A DNA stretch of 64,000 nt from Hydractinia symbiolongicarpus (Eukaryota > Cnidaria > Hydrozoa > Anthoathecata > Hydractiniidae), in contig NC_079876.1 in NCBI RefSeq assembly GCF_029227915.1, positions 20,148,001 through 20,212,000 on the forward strand, given 5' to 3'. Numbering within the stretch: the stretch's first letter is position 1; every line of letters starts with the position of its first letter. A program made the position numbers and the translations under genes. This document shows, in pieces, positions 26,474-41,400 of the stretch. The notes beneath the pieces are model-generated. The model searched no databases. It saw nothing but the letters and a program-made list of their open reading frames with translations, and was not told the DNA's origin.

Positions 26474-29400
26474 GGACGACGACGACGACGACGACGATGA
26501 GGATGACGACGACGACGATGAGGATGACGATGACGATGAGGATGACGATGACGATGACGATGATGACAATGAGGATGAGGATGACGAGGATGACGATGAC
26601 GAGGATGACAATGAGGATGAGGATGACGATGATGAGGATGACAATGAGGATGAGGATGACGATGATGACGATGACGATGATGAGAATGACGATGATGACG
26701 ATGAGGATGATGATGAGGATGACGATGAGGATGATGAGGATGACGACGACGACGAGGATGACGATATGAATCAGCAGACAGTGTTGGTTTTTGTACCATC
26801 ATGCTAACTACTTCTAAAATTTGAGCCCAAAAATTGTCTAAGTGTTAAAAAACATGCCTGGTTGTTGTGAGCATATTTTGTTATGTTTTTTTCCAAAAAC
26901 ACATATGTTGTTTGCTTTCTCTTAAACAACACGTCGGTTATTGATACCATAATAGCATTACTTTGTGAATGATAAGTAAAACGTATTATTATATGCTAAT
27001 ACTTGCTATTTAGGAATCAGAAAAGCTTAGTGATGAAGATCTGTTTAAACTACTTGCTGATTTAAGAAGACCAAATTCGTTGCTTAGAAAGTTGAAGTGT
27101 ATACAAGGTTTGTTTTTTTATATTTATGGTGGTTGTTAGTATCTATGGTGATTGTTAGATGGCCATTGTCGGTATCTATGACGATATGGTGATTTTTGCT
27201 TCCTGCTTGTGGTCAAAATTTTTGACTAAAATTTAATTGTTTTGCTTACATCGTTTTATATTTTAGGCTTACTCAAACTTGACATCACACCACCACCAGA
27301 TAATCTGAAGTATTGCTTAACACCAGAACTGCTACAGGTATTTCTAAACCTGAAGGAAAAGTTAACCCAAAAATATTTTGATATTTCATAGAACAAAACT
27401 CAACATCTTCAAAATTATTAGTTTTATTTCATAGTTCTAACAGGAAAAGTTTACCCCTTTAAAGTAAAAGTAGCTCGATCAAACAAAGTTTATCACTTAA
27501 ATATGTTAAGAAAGTTGTTCAAGTAAAGACAAAGTTTTCACTCCTCCGTCCTTTTATCCAAGTTTATTGGATAGAGTGAGTTAGTTTTTATGTTGTGTAT
27601 GTAGACTTTCCTCTCTCTTTTTTTCTTTTCGCATTTTTAACATAACCAATTATCCTTCTTTCTTTCGTTTCCCCATAGAACTGAAATACTATCTAACGGC
27701 CGTTTGCAAATATTTCTTTGTTTGTACGCCAGGTGTTTTTTCTGAACTCAATAGTGTGATCAATAGTGTGATCAAACACAATTTGGTAATAACAATGAAC
27801 TTGGAAAATTTAAAAATATTTAGCAGTAAACTTATTGTTATTATTATTATTGTTGTTCGGTCCCAGACCATTGGTACAAAATGCATCAAGTAAATAAAGA
27901 CATTATTTGATGTAGAAAAGAAGCTGGGTTACGGAAAAAACATAATATTCTTTGTGATTTTATGGACCGGCTAAATTAAATATCAAAAAATAATTTTTAA
28001 ATGAACTTCCCTATTAAATTGGAGAGTGAACTTGGATGTTTCTCAATAAACCTAGTCGTGTGGGGAAAATTAATGGTATACATTTTTTTAATGATGGTAT
28101 TGTTTTACTTATAATTTTATCATGTAGTGCCATGCAATAACCTAAAATATCACAACATTTTTTTAAATTTTCCATTCTTTCAATTTGTAAGTGATAATAA
28201 ATGATAATTTTTCTATGCATTGAGCATGCATTAATGTTACTTGTGTGCTTTAAACGCAATACTAACAAAGAAATTTCAAAAGCACCAGATTTATTTTTTA
28301 ACGCTAGCTAATATTTCTAGTGTAATTTTAATTATTTCAGATAGCGCCCTACCCTGATAAACAAGGCACACCAGTGAAGGAGATTCAGGAATTTGCTCCA
28401 AGAGAAGTATTTATTCCATATGTTACTTACAGGTAGATTTTTATATTTATGTTTCCGTTTATTTGTTTTTTGTCTTTTAAACAGAAAAAAGTTATAAAAT
28501 TTTATCTTCTAGGAACACGCTATATGTTTATCCACAAGCCCTAAATTTTACGAATCGGACTGGCTCTGCACGAAATATTGCAGTTAAGGTTCAATTTATG
28601 GCTGGCGAGGATCCATCCCAAGCAATGCAGGTAGTTGTGTGTGTATGCTGTATTATGTGTTTAGACTGGTGAAGGTCTTGTATTAAAATTTCCTATTTAA
28701 TCGACAATTGGTCCAAATAAATATGCTTCTAACATGGTATTTGAATATATAATTATTTTTATTTATACTTTTATTTCCATAGTGCATTTACGGACGTTCA
28801 AGTAGTAGTGAGTTTGTAAAAGAATTATACACCCCCATAATATATCACAATAAGTAAGTGCAAAGATTTATTGGTGACTGAATAAGGTTAGTGAATGAAT
28901 TGATGAGATATATCTTTGAGGCCAGCAGCAGGAACCCTGCACTAGATAATGTATGTTGTCTTTGACAGCAACCAGCAAAAAACATGTAGAGATATTTTTG
29001 AGCATGATTCATGAGAATTCCATTAGAATAAACAACATGATATAAACAAACTAGCTTTGTTTAGAGGGCTTTTTGTTGTTTGCTGATGATGTCTCTGTTG
29101 TAACTGATGTTACTATCATAGTAAAATGTAAAATGGCTTTTAGAACACCATACTTCTACGAAGAGGTAAAGATAAAGCTTCCACCAAACCTTGCAGAGCA
29201 TCATCATCTTTTGTTTACATTTTATCACATCAGTTTCAAAGCTGATGTTCAAGGACCAATTGAAAGTACACCTGTTGGTTACACTGTAAGAAATTGATTC
29301 TTTAGGCTGTCCTTCAAAATTATTTGTTTGTCATTTTCCAACAGACTTACACTACTGCCAAAAATTTGTTTTTATTTCAAGTATATGAGGTAAATAAATT

Positions 29401-32400
29401 GATTGCTAAAGAAAAAAAATCAAAGCAATAGAGTACATCACACTTAGCTGCCATTTATTTTTTTAACGTGGTTTACAGTGTATAAATCATATTGAAGTGG
29501 ATTAAGAAGTAAAGATGGCAGCGATATGACTGTCGCGCAGAACTTAAATGTATATCCAAGAGACATTGCAACTTTTTTTATCTTTCAATCTTTTTGACAT
29601 ACCACAATATTCGCAGAGTGTAAAAACAACAAAGAGTACAAAAGTTTATGAGTTGTACACATTGTCATTCAAATGTTCTGGAGCTATAGCAGAATACAGA
29701 ATAAAACCAAACCCACCACACCCACAAGTCCTAAAAAAACCTAAGTCATTTTGGCATAAAGAAGTGACTTATAAAGTTTTAAAAACAGTTTTAAACATAT
29801 TATACGTTTGTTCACTGAGGAAAAAATCTTTTATCTTCTGTCACTTTTCCTTCTTCTATCCAAGTTTTTAATAGAATAAAGTTAAGCATGGTTTGAAATT
29901 TTAAAAGTTGATTTATAAGGCTTAATTACTATATCAATTAAACATTTTTTTGAATATACATTACTTTGCTTATTTTCTTTTTATTATGTATTTTTAAATA
30001 ATCTGCAGACAATTTCTTCTTTATTGTTTTAGTGGGTCCCTGCAATAAAAGACGGTCGGTTAAATCTTGCTGATTTTAATCTCCCTGTTGCAGTTGACAA
30101 GTTACCTCAAAGTTACAGTATGTTGTCAACAGATGTAAGTTTGCTTGTCTGTTTACATATGCTCTTTCCAGTCCTGGTCTTTTGAGGTGCCCCGCACCTC
30201 CGCATGCTCCTGCAACAATGGAGCAGCGCTTTCAATCACGCACCCAAAACAATTTCGTCACTTCAATAATGTGCACCTGAAATGTCTTTTGTATAAAGTA
30301 ATTATTTACTATACTAATAATCAAAGAAAAAAATGACTTAAAGTTTGGAATTTACATGAAAAACATGCGCGTTTAAAAATGAATTATTTATAGAAATTGA
30401 ATATGTTGCATTGCGTAATAACACCTGTTAGGTTAGGGCATCATTAGGTTGTATATCGCAGAAGTCGCCAGTGGCATGCTTCGAAAATACTTGTCACTAG
30501 CACAGCTTAACATAAAGCAAAACTGTACAGGAGACTCAATTGTTAGAGTCTTCGCAGAACATCTCTTCTCACAAAACCAAGGGCAGGGCTGACTTATTGC
30601 CTGCTGTGTCGTGTGGGAGTTCGTTCGAGTCTCAGTGTAATGCACCAGCCGAGCATAAGAGTGTCATCATGTAGGAAAGGGGCCGACTTTAATGTTCTCT
30701 ATACCTTACGTGCTTCATAATAAAACGGACCGTTTTTTATTGTGGCATTCATTCAAATTTTCACAACAAAATTACAGGCATTTCATATGTGTTATCACGC
30801 ACCTCAAATTATGAAAACTGAATAATCACTCTTCTCAATTAAGGCAAGACGCGTGAAATTCATCACGCACCTACGACAATCGAGGCGAGTGAAGTACCAC
30901 TCAGCTGCTAAAATTCATATGACCAGGACTGCTTTCTGTACTGTTCTTAACAGTAATTTGAAAACTATATACCAAGTATTTGTAAATACTTCAATCCCAT
31001 AAAACATTTTTTATTTTTGTATTCGCACATCTTGATTTAGGTGCAACTTCCGAATTTGAAATGGGTTGATGGTCACAAAGGAGTTTACACATGCTCTGTT
31101 CACACAGATTCATCTGTGCATACACAAGTTAGTACACTGCTATATTAAATTTGCTTCTTCTGTTACATAAAAGTAATTTTTCTATTATGTAAAACAGACA
31201 TTTGCTGTCCAGTAAGTATATATTTGTCATAGCAGGGCGAGCTTTAAATGTAAGCCATATTTCTTGCTGTTTCGTTAACATTCTGATTTTTTTCATTTTT
31301 AGGATTTTTATCTTCATCGTTTTTTCCGAATGTGTCATCAGATTGAAGGTCGTACACCACAAAATGTGAAGAATCCTGAAGGAAACTTGGAAAACAATTT
31401 GCGAAAATATGTAAAGGATTTAGAAAAAGCACAGCTAGAGCCACTTGTACGCTTTCTACATCTACTTATGGATAAACTGTTTATGTTGCTAGTGAGACCT
31501 TCCACAGTGTCTGGTGCAGTTGGTACGTTTTTGTTACCCTGGAGTACCGAATAAATTTTCGGGAAGAAGGGGTTTATGTGCTGAAAAACGTTTGGATATA
31601 AAAGCCTTTATGGTTGCTTCGTTTAGTTTAATGACACTTCACTGAGTGCAACATTGTTTTTGCATCTCTTCTTCAGATTGCCAAAGTGAATTGACTTCAA
31701 AGGAGTTAAATACTTTACTCATTTACTCGTCTCAATAAATTAATAAATAAGAAGGATGAAAAATTAACAATTTGAGTGGGCATGATTATCAGGTGCTCTA
31801 GAGAACGTGTTTATCACTTTTCTATTAAATAAATTTTAGACAAAATTTAGTTTGCAGAGGTTGCAAAATAAGATGTATTTGAATGTTATATTTTAGAGCA
31901 GTATTTCATGTGTCATTTAGTGAACATTTCCCAACATGCTTTTGAATCGTTAACACACATTGTTCATCGTGTACATGAGTTGCATGAATCCAATCAAGAC
32001 AAACATGGTCGAAATAATTTGCTATCTTCGTATGTATCATACATGTTTAACACACCTGGCTCTGGTACACCTATTCCATCACCCAATGCTTCGCCAAGTA
32101 TGTCGTTAATAATTTTAATTTCAGTCTTAAATTGTTTTTTGTTTTTTTTGAGTTGCCATAACCATGTCAAAGGGAAACTAAACACAAAAAATTATTATAT
32201 GATATGTTGTTACTACAATAATGAGAAATTTCACGTGGTCTTACTGTTTTATATGGTTTCGGATTATAATAAATACAAACTTTATCACCTCCATATAATA
32301 GCTAGAAATATCGATCTCATAATTTCGTAAAAAACTGGAATGAATGCAGCTTCACCGTTGCACATTGCAAGAAAGTGCGCGTCTATGTAGCGGCTGAACA

Positions 32401-35400
32401 AGTTCAGCTACGAATCATTGTTATTCTTGATTATTTTAGTTTAATTTATATTAGCTATACAATTTTATTCTATAATAAATATGGTGAGTTGCCACTTTTA
32501 GCTGCACACGAACTCGTAATTTTTGCAATTTACTAGCTAATGATAGCATTATTATTACCTCTGTCAAGCTATTATCGTAACAGATCACTGCACTTAATTG
32601 TAAAAAAATAATTTGCTATCAGGAGTTATAATAAATAAAAACAGTTCTTTCAGAGAAGTTTTCTGAATTAATGTCATATACTTAACAGTTGCTATTATTA
32701 ACTTCTTAAACGCTTACAGCAGGCGAAATCAGCAGAAATGCCAGTTTGATTGAATTAGTGATGGATAAATAATTTTTACTTTGTTTTTTAAACCAATCAC
32801 TTTCCAAAAGAAAACAAGCAATGGAAACTATTATTTAAGTTGTATGTACTTATGGCGAATTATTATCTGACTAGTCAATAAGGCCCGTGGGAAAATCCAC
32901 TCAAACAGAATTTTGATGACGCCAACAACCCGTTAAGAAAATTTTTTTCACCACCTTATTTCCAAATTATTTGGCCTGAAAAATTATAACTGCATTGTAA
33001 TGGCTCCATTAATTTAAATTAAGATATTGACGTTAAATTAGTTTTAACGTTGCGACGTTGAGTTTGTTGATTAACATTTGAGACATGCATTTTTTCGCCC
33101 CATCAAAGGAAAATGAACACATCCACTTTGCTTGTTACAGACACACAGACACAGTCTTTGTATTATAAGGCCCGTGGAGAAATCCACTTAGGCAGAAGGA
33201 CAATGGAAAAATAGGTTGTTTTAGATTTGTTGCTGACGTCAGCAGTGCATAAAAAAACAAAATTAGCAAAGTTTGTTGACTTGTTGCACTTGTTGTAAAA
33301 AGCTTGTAACCCTAATCAATATAATGTACAGGATGTGTGTTCTTTTAATGAACATATAGCAGATGTAAGTTTTAAAAAATTTTGCAATGTCTTTTTGCAA
33401 TATTTTTTTAGAAATTTGTATATCCGTTGCCTTCACTAATCTTAATATACTTAACTTTGACGTCAATGTTTTTTAACATCAAAGTTTAATAAGTTACAGA
33501 ACAAATTTACAGGTGATGTTTTGTAGACTTTATCAAAGGAAATTGTGAAGAATATAACCGACTTTGCAAAAGTCACAGACAGACAGACGGATGTCTTTAA
33601 TGTTTTCATTGCTGTTTGCTTGAGCACTTTGCATCGTCATTTCTGTTTACTAGATCAAGTCTTTCTGTTTTTACGCCGCCCGTTAAAAGAAAACCTGCAT
33701 TTTTTGGTTGAGAGAATAGTTGAGGTGCATCTCTTCATTTTTAAGAAATTTTTAGTTCCCTTTAACGCTTCTGATTGGACATTTTAGTTGTGTTTAGAAT
33801 AATGTTCTTGTGTGTGAATTTTCATACCAATAGAAAAATAGCATAGAAATTTTTAGTACTATTTGTTTCCATTTTTGTTTTGAACTTCCTGTAACGTTAT
33901 GTTCCAGCTTTACCCAGTCATCATTCAGGAGGTTCGATGTTGTTGCAGTCAAAACACAGCAATAGCAACCCTACTATTCATGAGCAGTCTAAAAGTCCAG
34001 GACATGCTCCAAGTGCAAGTGCCGTAGGAACTTCGTGGATGGAAGATGTGTTGAAAGAGTATAACAATGTCGCTGGAAATAGGTATTATGTTTTGCTGTT
34101 CCTTATTTTTTGGTATGGCATTGTTTCATAGTCAAGTTATTTCTATCTGAAAAAAATGTCTTGCCAGTCTTTGTTCCTTGTATATTTTTTACTTGATTAT
34201 GTTTTGTTCATAGACATTACGTATAATCTTTCTTTTTTTAGAAATAGTGCTGCTGAATCGTCGTCTAGAGTTTCGCATTCTGGTAATTTTGCAGGACGCA
34301 CAAAACTCGTCCATGAAGAAGTTGCGTTGCAGTGGGCTGTTGCAACAAACCCGTTCAAAGAAATGGCGATGGCTCATGCTTGGTTTTATTTCGACATTAT
34401 GGTAACTAGAAATGATTATAAATGGAAACAATTACTTTACACCCTTTTTGAAAACTTACCTTGTGTGTTTAGGTATCCCATAGTAGTGTCTTTCCTGAAT
34501 TTTTAACGTAAAAACTTTTCTAAATGCGTTAATACTATTCTCTTTGCAGGCGAAAAGCATGGCACAATACTTAGATATAGCTGACAAATTATTTTGGTCC
34601 CGCAAAGAGCGATTTCATGAAAGGTTTCTTGATGACGTTATTGCACTGGTAAACACAGTAACAGCAGAAATCATCAAAAAACAGGACAAGGTAAGTATTG
34701 CTTTTCAACTTATATAATTTTTCAAAAATTAAATCTCTTTTCACTGTTACTTTACATTATGTTAGCATTTTTTAAAATACTAGTCGTTAGCCCGTGGAAA
34801 AATCCATGGGTTCGCCCGTCGCAGCTAAGCTACTATTTTGCGTGACAGACAGACAGACGTATACGGGCATTATAATATAGATTGTTTGCTGCTACGAACT
34901 AGTATGCTCACCTCAGCTAAAGCATTCCTCTTTTTTTGTAGCAATTTCGACAATCAAGAATGCTGAATATTAGTTTGGCGTTTTTCTTGAACGAACTGCT
35001 TTCACTGATGGATCGTGGATATGTGTTGACTTTGATTAAACAATACATGAAGGAGGTATGTATGTATTTGTCCTCTTTAATTCAGGTACTAGTGAGAGAC
35101 AGAGCAACATTAGTGACTTTTTTTCCTATTTTTAGTTTTCTGATGCTGCTGGTTTCATGGACAAGAATTTAATTTTCCTAAAGATGGAATTTCTACATAT
35201 CCTTTGTAGCCATGAACATTATGTTGTGTTAAATCTTCCTTTTCCATCCGTAATCAGTGAAACTGTACGAATTTCCCCCACCCCGTCTATGAACAGCATA
35301 TCTTCATCGCGTTCTTCAGTGTATTCTATGATGTCGTCTCATGATGTGGCAGGTGTGGTGGAGTTAACACATCCATTCCGCTCTCAACATTATCTGGTAG

Positions 35401-38400
35401 GTTTGTTGCTGTGTGAATTGAAAAATGGATTCGATTCAAAGTAAGTTTTTTTCTTAATAGCCATACCTGTCTGGTTATTACCTTGTACCTTGGTGTATTC
35501 TGTCGACTTCTTCTTGTCTTGAATAATCCATATACAAAAGTCATAATACTTTTCTTCCCTCAGCGATTTAGAAATTATGACACAGTCGGTCGATGTTTTG
35601 AAAGATATCATTTCGTGCCATGATTTGGACAGTCGATATGAATCAAAGGAATGTCGCAATGCTATTGCAGCCCTGTATTTACCTTTGTTGGCCATCGCAA
35701 TGGAAGTGCTTCACACACTACACGGCTATGAAAGTGATAAGGACGAACTGATAAATGAGAATGTTGCCATGGCAATCGCGACATCGAGTGTTTTGCAAAA
35801 GTCAGCTGGAGCAGATAACCGTGCTGAATTACAAAGTCAGGTGCGTCATTAGTACTGACCTTCTATGTGACCATTTTTTAAATTTTCAGAATTTAGTGAG
35901 GGAAATCATACCGTTCTTATAGATGTCAACAAAGCATGTCAAGTTGTCGTTAGAATCGACACGAAATTTCCTCATGTGTTTCATGTGGGTGTTAAAAAAT
36001 TTGGGTAAAGACAGATTGAAACAATGGGTCCTGAAAATGTCGGCAAACAGGTACTATATCAGTTGTTTTGTTGTTAAATTTGTTCCTAATTGAATTAAGA
36101 TTTTTTTACGCGTTTACAACTCAGGTCTTTTATCCTATTTTATCCACCATTTCTGGCCACGATAAACCCTTCCCGAATTTTATGTTTTTTTAAATTTGTG
36201 TACTTCTTAACTCATTTGCGCTTCAAAAAGTTAAGGCATGTTGTTATGGACAAATGCTTCTTAAATTTTTATTTCTCTTTCGAGCCTTGCTTTGAAACCA
36301 ATATAACATAATTAAATAATCCGTTGTAGCAGGGTTTTTATTTGCTGTGTGACTTTATCATTCTTTTGTGAGAATTTTATATATTTCGTGTTGTGTTGTG
36401 TCTTCGTAATATATTTCAAAATATGCACTTACTTTTTAAGTAATTTTCAATGTATATAGATCTTTATTATGCATAATACCAATATTGTTTGCGTGTGGAA
36501 AGTAATAAATCAAATCATATATAATTATGCAAGTTAAAACACATTTAATCAAAATCGTTTAAAAATAGCTAACCTTATGTGTAATATGTCACGCTGTTCT
36601 ATTTGTAAATATCGATCTAATCATTTAGATTGATTCAACTGTTAGAAGTTCTTGATCTTGGTATCAAGCTCTTTGAATATCAAGCACGGAAGGCGAAAAT
36701 AGCTATGGTAAAGGAAAAAGGAAAGAACGCCTCCCAACAAAAAGGTGACAAAGAACGATTGCAATCATTGGAAAATGCTATCATGTATCCAAGCGCAGCA
36801 CGTGACATGCTTAGAAGAAGAAGAGAGATGGACGCACGTGCAAGAGAAGGTAAATAGTTGTTTGTTTGGTTCTTATTTTTAGTGTATTACGCTTTCCTGT
36901 ATCACTTTATGCTTACTTTTCTGCTTAAAGACAAAAGCGAGTCTCCGAAACTTCGATGGAAGAAGGATCAAACTTATTGGAAGAAAAACACAGAACAGAC
37001 AGGAACGTTTGACGTACAACTTTCATCGCAAATACAAGGAAGTCTAAGCGCGGAGAATTCCATGGCCACCCTTGATACTTTAGAGTTGCTGGTTCAGGTA
37101 CTTATAAGAACGCATAATTAATTTCAGTGCAATGTTAGGGTCGCTTTTCATTAAAACTGTGCATGGCTACCATTGTTTAAAAGTCGATGCTTAATATGCT
37201 CAATCACCATAAAAATAAAGAAGGTTTTTTTTTAGAATTTTTATTGCTTGTTGAAAAAATATGTCCATTAGCTTTTGTTTGAAAGACTCGTTTTAACAGC
37301 TAAAAAACTGTGACCTCAGTAGTTAAAGTTTTGCAAGGTTAAAGAGTAAAAGTTGTTAAGAAATGTTTACATTAATTTCCGCGAATCTTTCGCACAGGTT
37401 TAAAAAATTTTAGGAAGCGATGTTTAATTCTTTTATTTTGGGCAATTGCACTGGGTTTGAATTAAGCGAATTATTTAGTCTGTGTTAATAAATAGGCGAA
37501 AGAAACCAAATTAATTAATTTTTAAGAACATGGACATCCTTTTTTTTCCTAGTTGGGATTGCAAATCATTATGTTTAGAAATGTTTCGCTCTGTCTTTAT
37601 AAATTCAGTTTACTGAAAAAATTATAACTGTTTTGTTTCTCTTGCAGAGCGTCGACAACAGTGATGTGATGAGGAGTGTGGTCGACAATTGTTTACGTGT
37701 ATTACTTCACTGTTTATCATGCAATCAAAGCACTGAAGTATTACAGAATATGTTTGCCACTCAAAGATCTATCTTGAGAAAGGTGCATTGTTTGTCTTCT
37801 ATCAACTTAACAAACTTGTTGTCGTATTTTATGACAAGTTATAATAAGCGTCCTCACAAACACAATTATTTGAATTAATCTTACTACTTGTAAACCAAAA
37901 AATATTAAAAAATTAAAAGTTATTATCATAAATTTCTTGTTCACAAAAAAATTAAATGAATTGAAATGACGAAGGAAGATTAATTCCAGCATTACAATAT
38001 TTAGACAGCAGAAGGCTAAGATATTTGTGATTCAATGGACGTAATAAGGAGAAAATTACAACAAAATTTTAACAAAATGGAAAACTATTTTTGCGATTAT
38101 TTGTTCAAATTGGATTTATTAGCGCAAAATTGTTTTGTCAGATTAGTAAAGTTGGTTAAAATTAACTTCATCGCCTGACAGTTGCCTGGCTTTTAGTGAT
38201 GATAGACAAGTAGATGTCAACTGAGTTTAAAAAGAAGAGTTAATGAAACTTTCTTATTTTTATTTTATTCGTTGATCTTTCTGTCCATACGGCCTTCCTA
38301 CTTTAATTTGTCAAGAGCTACTGAGCGAACCTTCCGCGTTTTTACATTAACCTACTCGCTTTTTGAGTGACTGAAGCTTCGGTAAAAAGGTGGACAAGTA

Positions 38401-41400
38401 TTTTTTTATATCTTAATCTTTCTGTTCTTTTGCAGTTTCCGGAATTGGTTTTCGAAGAAGAAACTGAGCTGTGTGCAGACTTATGCTACCGCTTGCTTAC
38501 ACATTGCAGCTCCAGTTCTCATCTAATACGTGCGCAAGCAAGTGCATCCTTATACCTCCTCATGCGACAAAATTACCAAATTGGAAACAATTTTGCACGT
38601 GTTAAAATGCAAGTGACAATGTCTCTGTCATCTTTAGTGGGATCTGACTGTTTTAACGAAGATTACCTCCGCAGATCTTTAAAAACAATAATAACCTACG
38701 CGCAGTCCGATCAACACTTAAAATCCACGCCATTTCCGGAGCAAGTGAGGGAGTTGGTGTTTAACCTTCACATGATATTAACTGATACAGTTAAGATGAA
38801 GGAGTATGAAGAAGACAAGGAGATGTACATCGATCTTCAATACAGGATTGCCAAAGGGTAGGAGAGTTATGTGATTGCTTTTTTGACCTGTATTATAAGA
38901 ATTATGCTTTAAGTAATAAAATATATTAAAATTAAAAAATACAGGAGATAGATTATTTCATAACTAGACAGTGTAAATGCGACATTGTAAAAAAACGACA
39001 TTTCATAAATACGTCACTGTATAAATACGTCACTGTATAAATGCGGCGTTGGATAAATGCGACGTTGGGTAAATGTGACGTTGGATAAATGCGACGTTGG
39101 ATAAATGCGACGTTGGATAAATATGACTTGGATAAATGCGACACTGCAAAAATGCGAAATTGCATAAATGCGACATTGCATAAATACGACACTGTATAAA
39201 TGCGACATTGCATAAATGTGACACTGCATAAATGCGAAATTGCATAAATGTGACATTGCATAAATGCGACATTGCATAAATGCGACATTGCATAAATGCG
39301 ACATTGCATAAATGTGACACTGTATAAATGTGACATTGCATAAATGCGACATTGCGTAAATGCGACATTGCGTAAATGCGACATTGCATAAATGTGACAC
39401 TGTATAAATGTGACATTGCATAAATGTGACACTGTATAAATGCGACACTGCATAAATGCAACATTACATAAATATTGCAGTATTACATGATGTTTTGTTT
39501 GTTTTTTAGATATCAAAGCTCACCGGATTTACGTCTTACGTGGCTTCAAAACATGGCTAAAGATCATACCAAATATCACAACTACACCGAGGCTGGAATG
39601 TGTCTCATTCACTCTGCTGCGTTAGTATCCGAATATTTGGCTATGCTGGAAGACAAATCGTACCTGCCCGTCGGTTGTGTCAACTTCGAAATGATTTCAA
39701 CGAACGCTATTGAAGAATCAGCAGTTAGCGATGACGTCATTTCTCCCGTGAGTTGTTTTCTTCAGAATTTATTGCAGAGAATAGACATTGCAAATTTTAC
39801 CAACTCAATTTTAGTCGAATTATATTTAGGACCATGTTTTTCTTGTATTCTTTATAACTTCTCCCGGGTGTTTTAAGGACGAAGAAGGAATCTGTACAGG
39901 AAAATACTTTTCCGAATCGGGATTAGTCGGATTACTGGAACACGCTGTGCATATGTTTAAGAATGCGCTAATGTACGAGTTGATCAACGAAGTGGATAAA
40001 ATTCTTATCCCGATATTGGAAGCAAGGCGAGACTTCAAAAAGTTACACATGCTGCATATGAGACTTGGTGAAGCTTATAACAAGATCATGTCGACGGTGA
40101 GTACCTCAAAAACAGACAGTGTGACAGTTCTTTTAGTGTAAGAGAAAAAAAGTCAAGTCAAAAGCTTTTGGGTAATGTACAACTATGGTAAATTCGAAGA
40201 ATTTCAAAGCATCGAAAGAATTACACATAAACGTGCATTTAAAACTTCGCCAATGTACAGAAGAAGCCATTTTGATTGCGATTTTATATTTTATATCAGT
40301 CAGGTATAATATAAGTACAAGTATAATACAATATAAACTGTTTTATCTATCTCTTCCGAAAAATATTATCCTCGGTCAGCGTATCGACCTCGCGAGCTCA
40401 GTCTATACTCTTGACCTTGGGTAGTATTTAATATTTCGGGTAATATATAGAAAAAACAGTTTATGTTGTGTTATTACTGTTGATGTAACCAGAGTAAGTG
40501 TCAATATTCTGTGTAAAAGTTTCTCCAATGTTGCCTTATATTAATACGCTACTTCCGTTCATTGTCTGTAACAGGCCAAGTGAATGTGTTTAATTTCTTT
40601 TGATGTAGCCGAAACCTCTTTTTAAAGTCGCCGAAAAAATGTTTAATTTCCCAGAAATAACACCGAGAGTTTACATAGTTTGGGGTTCATGTGATCAAAA
40701 TAACGCAATTTGATTTGCTAAAATAGTAACGAGAGTTTGAAGTTGCAATTTAGAAAAAGTAAGAACTTTGATAATTTTTACACGTTCAGTTTTGAGCTAT
40801 AGCTACGTGTTACGTTTTTATGTAGCACACTTCAAATTGTCCGCATTTTCCAGCCAACGAAAGGCTCAAATTTTTAAAGTTTTATATTTCCCCGCGTTTG
40901 TTTATTTATATAAAAAAAACTTTTGCATAATTAATGTATTCCCAGGTGCGTAACTGATAGTTTTCCTAAAATTAAAAATTATGTCATTTCTGTTATTAGC
41001 TATTACTAGCTACCTTAGTACTCTTACTTAGGGAGCTGTTTTGAGCATGAATGAACTTTTTAGGAGGACATTTTCTTGCTCATAGAGAACATTCTTTCTC
41101 ACATTTTCTGTAAACTTTTGTAAAGGGGGCTACATCCAATATCTCACGTGTGTATGTGTGTGTTAGGTGTGCTTTTTCTAATTGTTTACCCCATCTGTAG
41201 CGAATGTATCACCCGCTGTTAATTATACTTTAGAGATAGGAAACGTGTAAATAATCACGTCATTTTTAGGAAGGCAAGCGCATGATGGGAACATACTTTC
41301 GCGTGGCATTTTTTGGTTCTATATTTGGCGACATTGATACCGAGGAATTTATTTATAAAGAACCTGCTATCACGAAACTTCCAGAAATCTCTAGCCGGCT

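Noticed and set aside
26156-26802. Poly-Ser, His-rich and Met-rich frames on both strands
   Set aside because: All are phases of the GAT/GAC tract.
38965-39475. CRISPR-like array
   Set aside because: Units are contiguous with no spacers, and the genome is eukaryotic with a spliced gene around it.
38953-39516. Three minus frames of 144-187 codons with [16 protein letters not shown] repeats
   Set aside because: Product of the 16-bp minisatellite with no stops on that strand.
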